From the NCBI GenBank assembly GCA_017987425.1, contig JAGNTT010000064.1:1332-9787 (forward strand): a stretch of DNA of 8,456 nt, read 5' to 3'. The notes beneath the pieces were generated by a model. It saw only the letters and a program-made list of their open reading frames with translations. It searched no databases and was not told where the DNA came from. Positions 6,549 to 8,456 of the stretch are shown one piece after another (the stretch's first letter is position 1; each line of letters opens with the position of its first letter). This stretch comes from Candidatus Omnitrophota bacterium (GTDB lineage: Bacteria; Omnitrophota; Gorgyraeia; Zapsychrales; Fredricksoniimonadaceae). A program made the translations under genes and the position numbers.

Positions 6549-8456
6549 GATAGATCTCCCTGCGGCTTCGATAGGCCCAGACAAATCCGGCCCCCCATAA
6601 AATCCAGGCCGCGATGGATACCCAGACTCCCGGCAAATAGGGGCGGACATCGAAATACATCTCGACCTGATAATTGCCGGCGGGAAGACGGACGCCTTTA
6701 AAAACCTCATTGGCTTTTATAATGCGCAGCGTCTCCCCTTGAGAACTTCTTGCTTGCCAGAACGGATGCCAGCCGTCGGCGATAACCAGAAAACCGCCCG
6801 ATAAACTCTTATAATCAAAAACCATTCGTCCCGGACGAAATTCTGTCAGAGCGATATTTCCCTTCGGTGAGTCCTCCGGAAGATCAAATCGGTCTTTAGG
6901 GGCGACGTAGGCTGTTCCGCGGACCGGATGCTCGATCGGTCCATTTTGACTCTCTATCCTGTCAGCCAGATAAAAATACGGCCAGGCGGCTGTGTTTTTA
7001 TAAATATAGAGCTGCTCAAATTGCGCATAGGGCACGATCGTCGACGGAAAATTCTCAATGATATTATCGGAGTAATAATATTTGACCGCAGCCATATCCA
7101 GCAAATCAGAGCTGACAAAATTCTCCCCGTAATACAAACGTTTGTAGTCGAAACCCGCTTCTTTCAGTATCCGCCCGATAAAATTCACCTCTGCCTGGGT
7201 CGCGAACGATTTAAACCCCGATATATTAAGGCCAGGCGGCTCGGAATACCCGACCAAATTTTTCCGCGGTCCGTGATCATCGGCAGTTTCCCATTTCTTC
7301 TTAAACCCTTCGACCGTTTTTTCCCATTTTAAATGGCGGAAAAGATAAAAGCGGTCCGTCGGCTCAAATTTAAGGCTTTGAACTTCCGGCCGCTCCCAGA
7401 CCAAGGGTTTATCCGACAACGGATAAAAGCTCCATGTCAGCAGAACGGCATTCACCATCAGCACCCCAGCGATCCATACCTTGGGAAGTCCCGCGGCAAA
7501 ACGCAACCAGCGGTCTTTCATAAAAACCCCGGCGATCAATAGACTTGAGGCAAAGAACAAAAACCATTGCGGCCTGATGAGCTCCTGATAACGGTGTGCG
7601 TTATAGGACAAAAGATAAGAAAGAAGTTCTTTGGAATATCCCCCCACCTGGTCCGGCAATTGGGAAGGGATCCATTGATCCGTGATCCAGAAATAGGTCC
7701 CGGGGGCCAGCGTAGCAACCAGAAACACGATTATGACGGAGGCATAACACACCGCCGTAATTGCCGCGATCAGGACCTGCAACCGGCGGCACAAACGATG
7801 GATCGAAAGAACGTTTTGGGGAGAAACCATCGAGACAAAAAAGATAATCATCAGCGTCTGAATAGAGAAGACAAACAGATACATCGTAAACAGCGTGGAC
7901 GTCTTGCGGACAATGAACTGGAATACGGCTGAAACGGCAGGAATCAATTTTCCATAGACAAAAATACCATGAACAAAATAAACAACGAGCAGCACCTTGA
8001 GCGCAAACTCCCAGAAACTTTCCGCCTTACGTCCGAGAAAAAAAAGAAAACCGAAGACGAACAGGACCGAAACACCTAAATGGTACGGAACATAATTCAG
8101 CGCTGCCAAGTTATGGTTGATAGGGATGGCATTGAAAGGAATGAAGCCCGCAAGATAGGAGATCAGCGACTTGAACTCAGGAATAAATTTAAAACCCTCA
8201 AATGAAATGAATTTCTCCCGGGCATAACCCACCGTCATCTGATCCAGTCCGAACGAATAAAAGACCCAGGCCCCCAGCGCAACGACCGCGGGTAAAGCCA
8301 GCGCATGCATCAGCATGAACAGCCTGACCTGTCTTCCGGCATCATTCTTGTGATACACATAATACGAAATACTGAACACAAAACCGATCATCAAAATCTG
8401 GGTCATCGACCACACATTCCCAAGGAAAGCAACCGCCCAAAGACAGCAGGCAAACA
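6538..8456 (-). CDS. YfhO-like membrane protein (N-terminus cut by right edge)
   Basis: The frame is open from the right edge to TAA at 6540-6538, giving 638 visible residues. A GTG at 8415 could be read as a start, but thirteen in-frame hydrophobic codons precede it and continue the same membrane helix, so the true start lies outside the window. Counting from that GTG, there are about eight hydrophobic segments up to residue 333, a soluble domain at about 335-590, and a last helix at 593-614 with a basic end (YRSRRE). The soluble domain has YfhO-family features: LLDMAAVKYYYS (438-449), AAWPYFYLADRI (476-487), GGFLVIADGWHPFW (540-553) and FKGVRLPAGNYQVEMYF (572-588). YfhO proteins are large membrane proteins tied to glycosylation of surface polymers (in Gram-positives, lipoteichoic acid) and are thought to be GT-C-like, using lipid-linked sugars outside the membrane. 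The catalytic N-terminal loops are not visible, so activity cannot be judged. The next gene overlaps its end by 11 bases. Confidence 0.82.
   Translation of the reverse strand, partial: FACCLWAVAFLGNVWSMTQILMIGFVFSISYYVYHKNDAGRQVRLFMLMHALALPAVVALGAWVFYSFGLDQMTVGYAREKFISFEGFKFIPEFKSLISYLAGFIPFNAIPINHNLAALNYVPYHLGVSVLFVFGFLFFLGRKAESFWEFALKVLLVVYFVHGIFVYGKLIPAVSAVFQFIVRKTSTLFTMYLFVFSIQTLMIIFFVSMVSPQNVLSIHRLCRRLQVLIAAITAVCYASVIIVFLVATLAPGTYFWITDQWIPSQLPDQVGGYSKELLSYLLSYNAHRYQELIRPQWFLFFASSLLIAGVFMKDRWLRFAAGLPKVWIAGVLMVNAVLLTWSFYPLSDKPLVWERPEVQSLKFEPTDRFYLFRHLKWEKTVEGFKKKWETADDHGPRKNLVGYSEPPGLNISGFKSFATQAEVNFIGRILKEAGFDYKRLYYGENFVSSDLLDMAAVKYYYSDNIIENFPSTIVPYAQFEQLYIYKNTAAWPYFYLADRIESQNGPIEHPVRGTAYVAPKDRFDLPEDSPKGNIALTEFRPGRMVFDYKSLSGGFLVIADGWHPFWQARSSQGETLRIIKANEVFKGVRLPAGNYQVEMYFDVRPYLPGVWVSIAAWILWGAGFVWAYRSRREIYRGA
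6556..6561 (-). promoter_or_regulatory. Shine-Dalgarno (AGGGAG) supporting a GTG start
   Basis: On the minus strand AGGGAG is followed by ATCTATC and GTG at 6548-6546. The site is inside the last codons of the YfhO-like gene. It favours the short 640-residue form of the transferase over the longer reading from the ATG at 6710 and implies coupled translation with the gene ending at 6538. Confidence 0.75.

Noticed and set aside
6928..7932. Plus-strand open frames of up to 134 codons opposite the YfhO-like gene
   Set aside because: They are antisense shadows of the soluble domain and membrane helices, basic in composition and without family features.
8413..8415. GTG as the true start of the YfhO-like gene
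   Set aside because: The frame continues upstream to the window edge as hydrophobic residues, and no Shine-Dalgarno precedes the GTG; a YfhO-type protein should have more N-terminal helices.

Overview
The window is a tightly packed block of six protein-coding genes, all on the minus strand. Transcription therefore runs from the right edge to the left edge. Two genes are cut by the window: the first (right edge) lacks its N-terminus and the last (left edge) lacks its C-terminus. There is no gene-free stretch over 60 bases apart from overlaps and short junctions. I see no RNA gene, insertion sequence, CRISPR array or intrinsic terminator. The theme is cell-surface polysaccharide or glycolipid biosynthesis using a CMP-activated sugar, most likely a sialic-acid-like nonulosonic acid.

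Layout in transcription order: (1) 8456-6538, a YfhO-like multi-spanning membrane protein with a large extracytoplasmic domain; (2) 6548-4626, a 640-residue GT-B-type transferase with the HP and Ser/Thr motifs seen in CMP-sugar transferases; (3) 4626-3907, an acylneuraminate cytidylyltransferase-like enzyme with an intact nucleotide loop; (4) 3910-2738, a Gfo/Idh/MocA oxidoreductase starting at TTG; (5) 2681-1293, a fusion of a family 2 glycosyltransferase with a second, degenerate cytidylyltransferase-like domain; (6) 1333-1, a DUF4153-type membrane protein, complete at its start but open at the left edge. Genes 1-2, 2-3, 3-4 and 5-6 overlap by 11, 1, 4 and 41 bases. The only real gap is 56 bases between genes 4 and 5, and it holds an imperfect 20-bp inverted repeat.

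Working model (inference): the oxidoreductase helps make or modify the sugar, a cytidylyltransferase activates it with CMP, the GT-B protein and the GT2 domain assemble the glycan, and the YfhO-like protein may add sugar on the outer face of the membrane. The condensing synthase expected in a nonulosonate pathway (NeuB type) is not in the window.

The organism is bacterial, with base composition near half G+C, dense co-directional genes and mixed ATG/GTG/TTG starts. The combination would fit an environmental Gram-negative or candidate-phylum genome, but I cannot assign a taxon from sequence alone.
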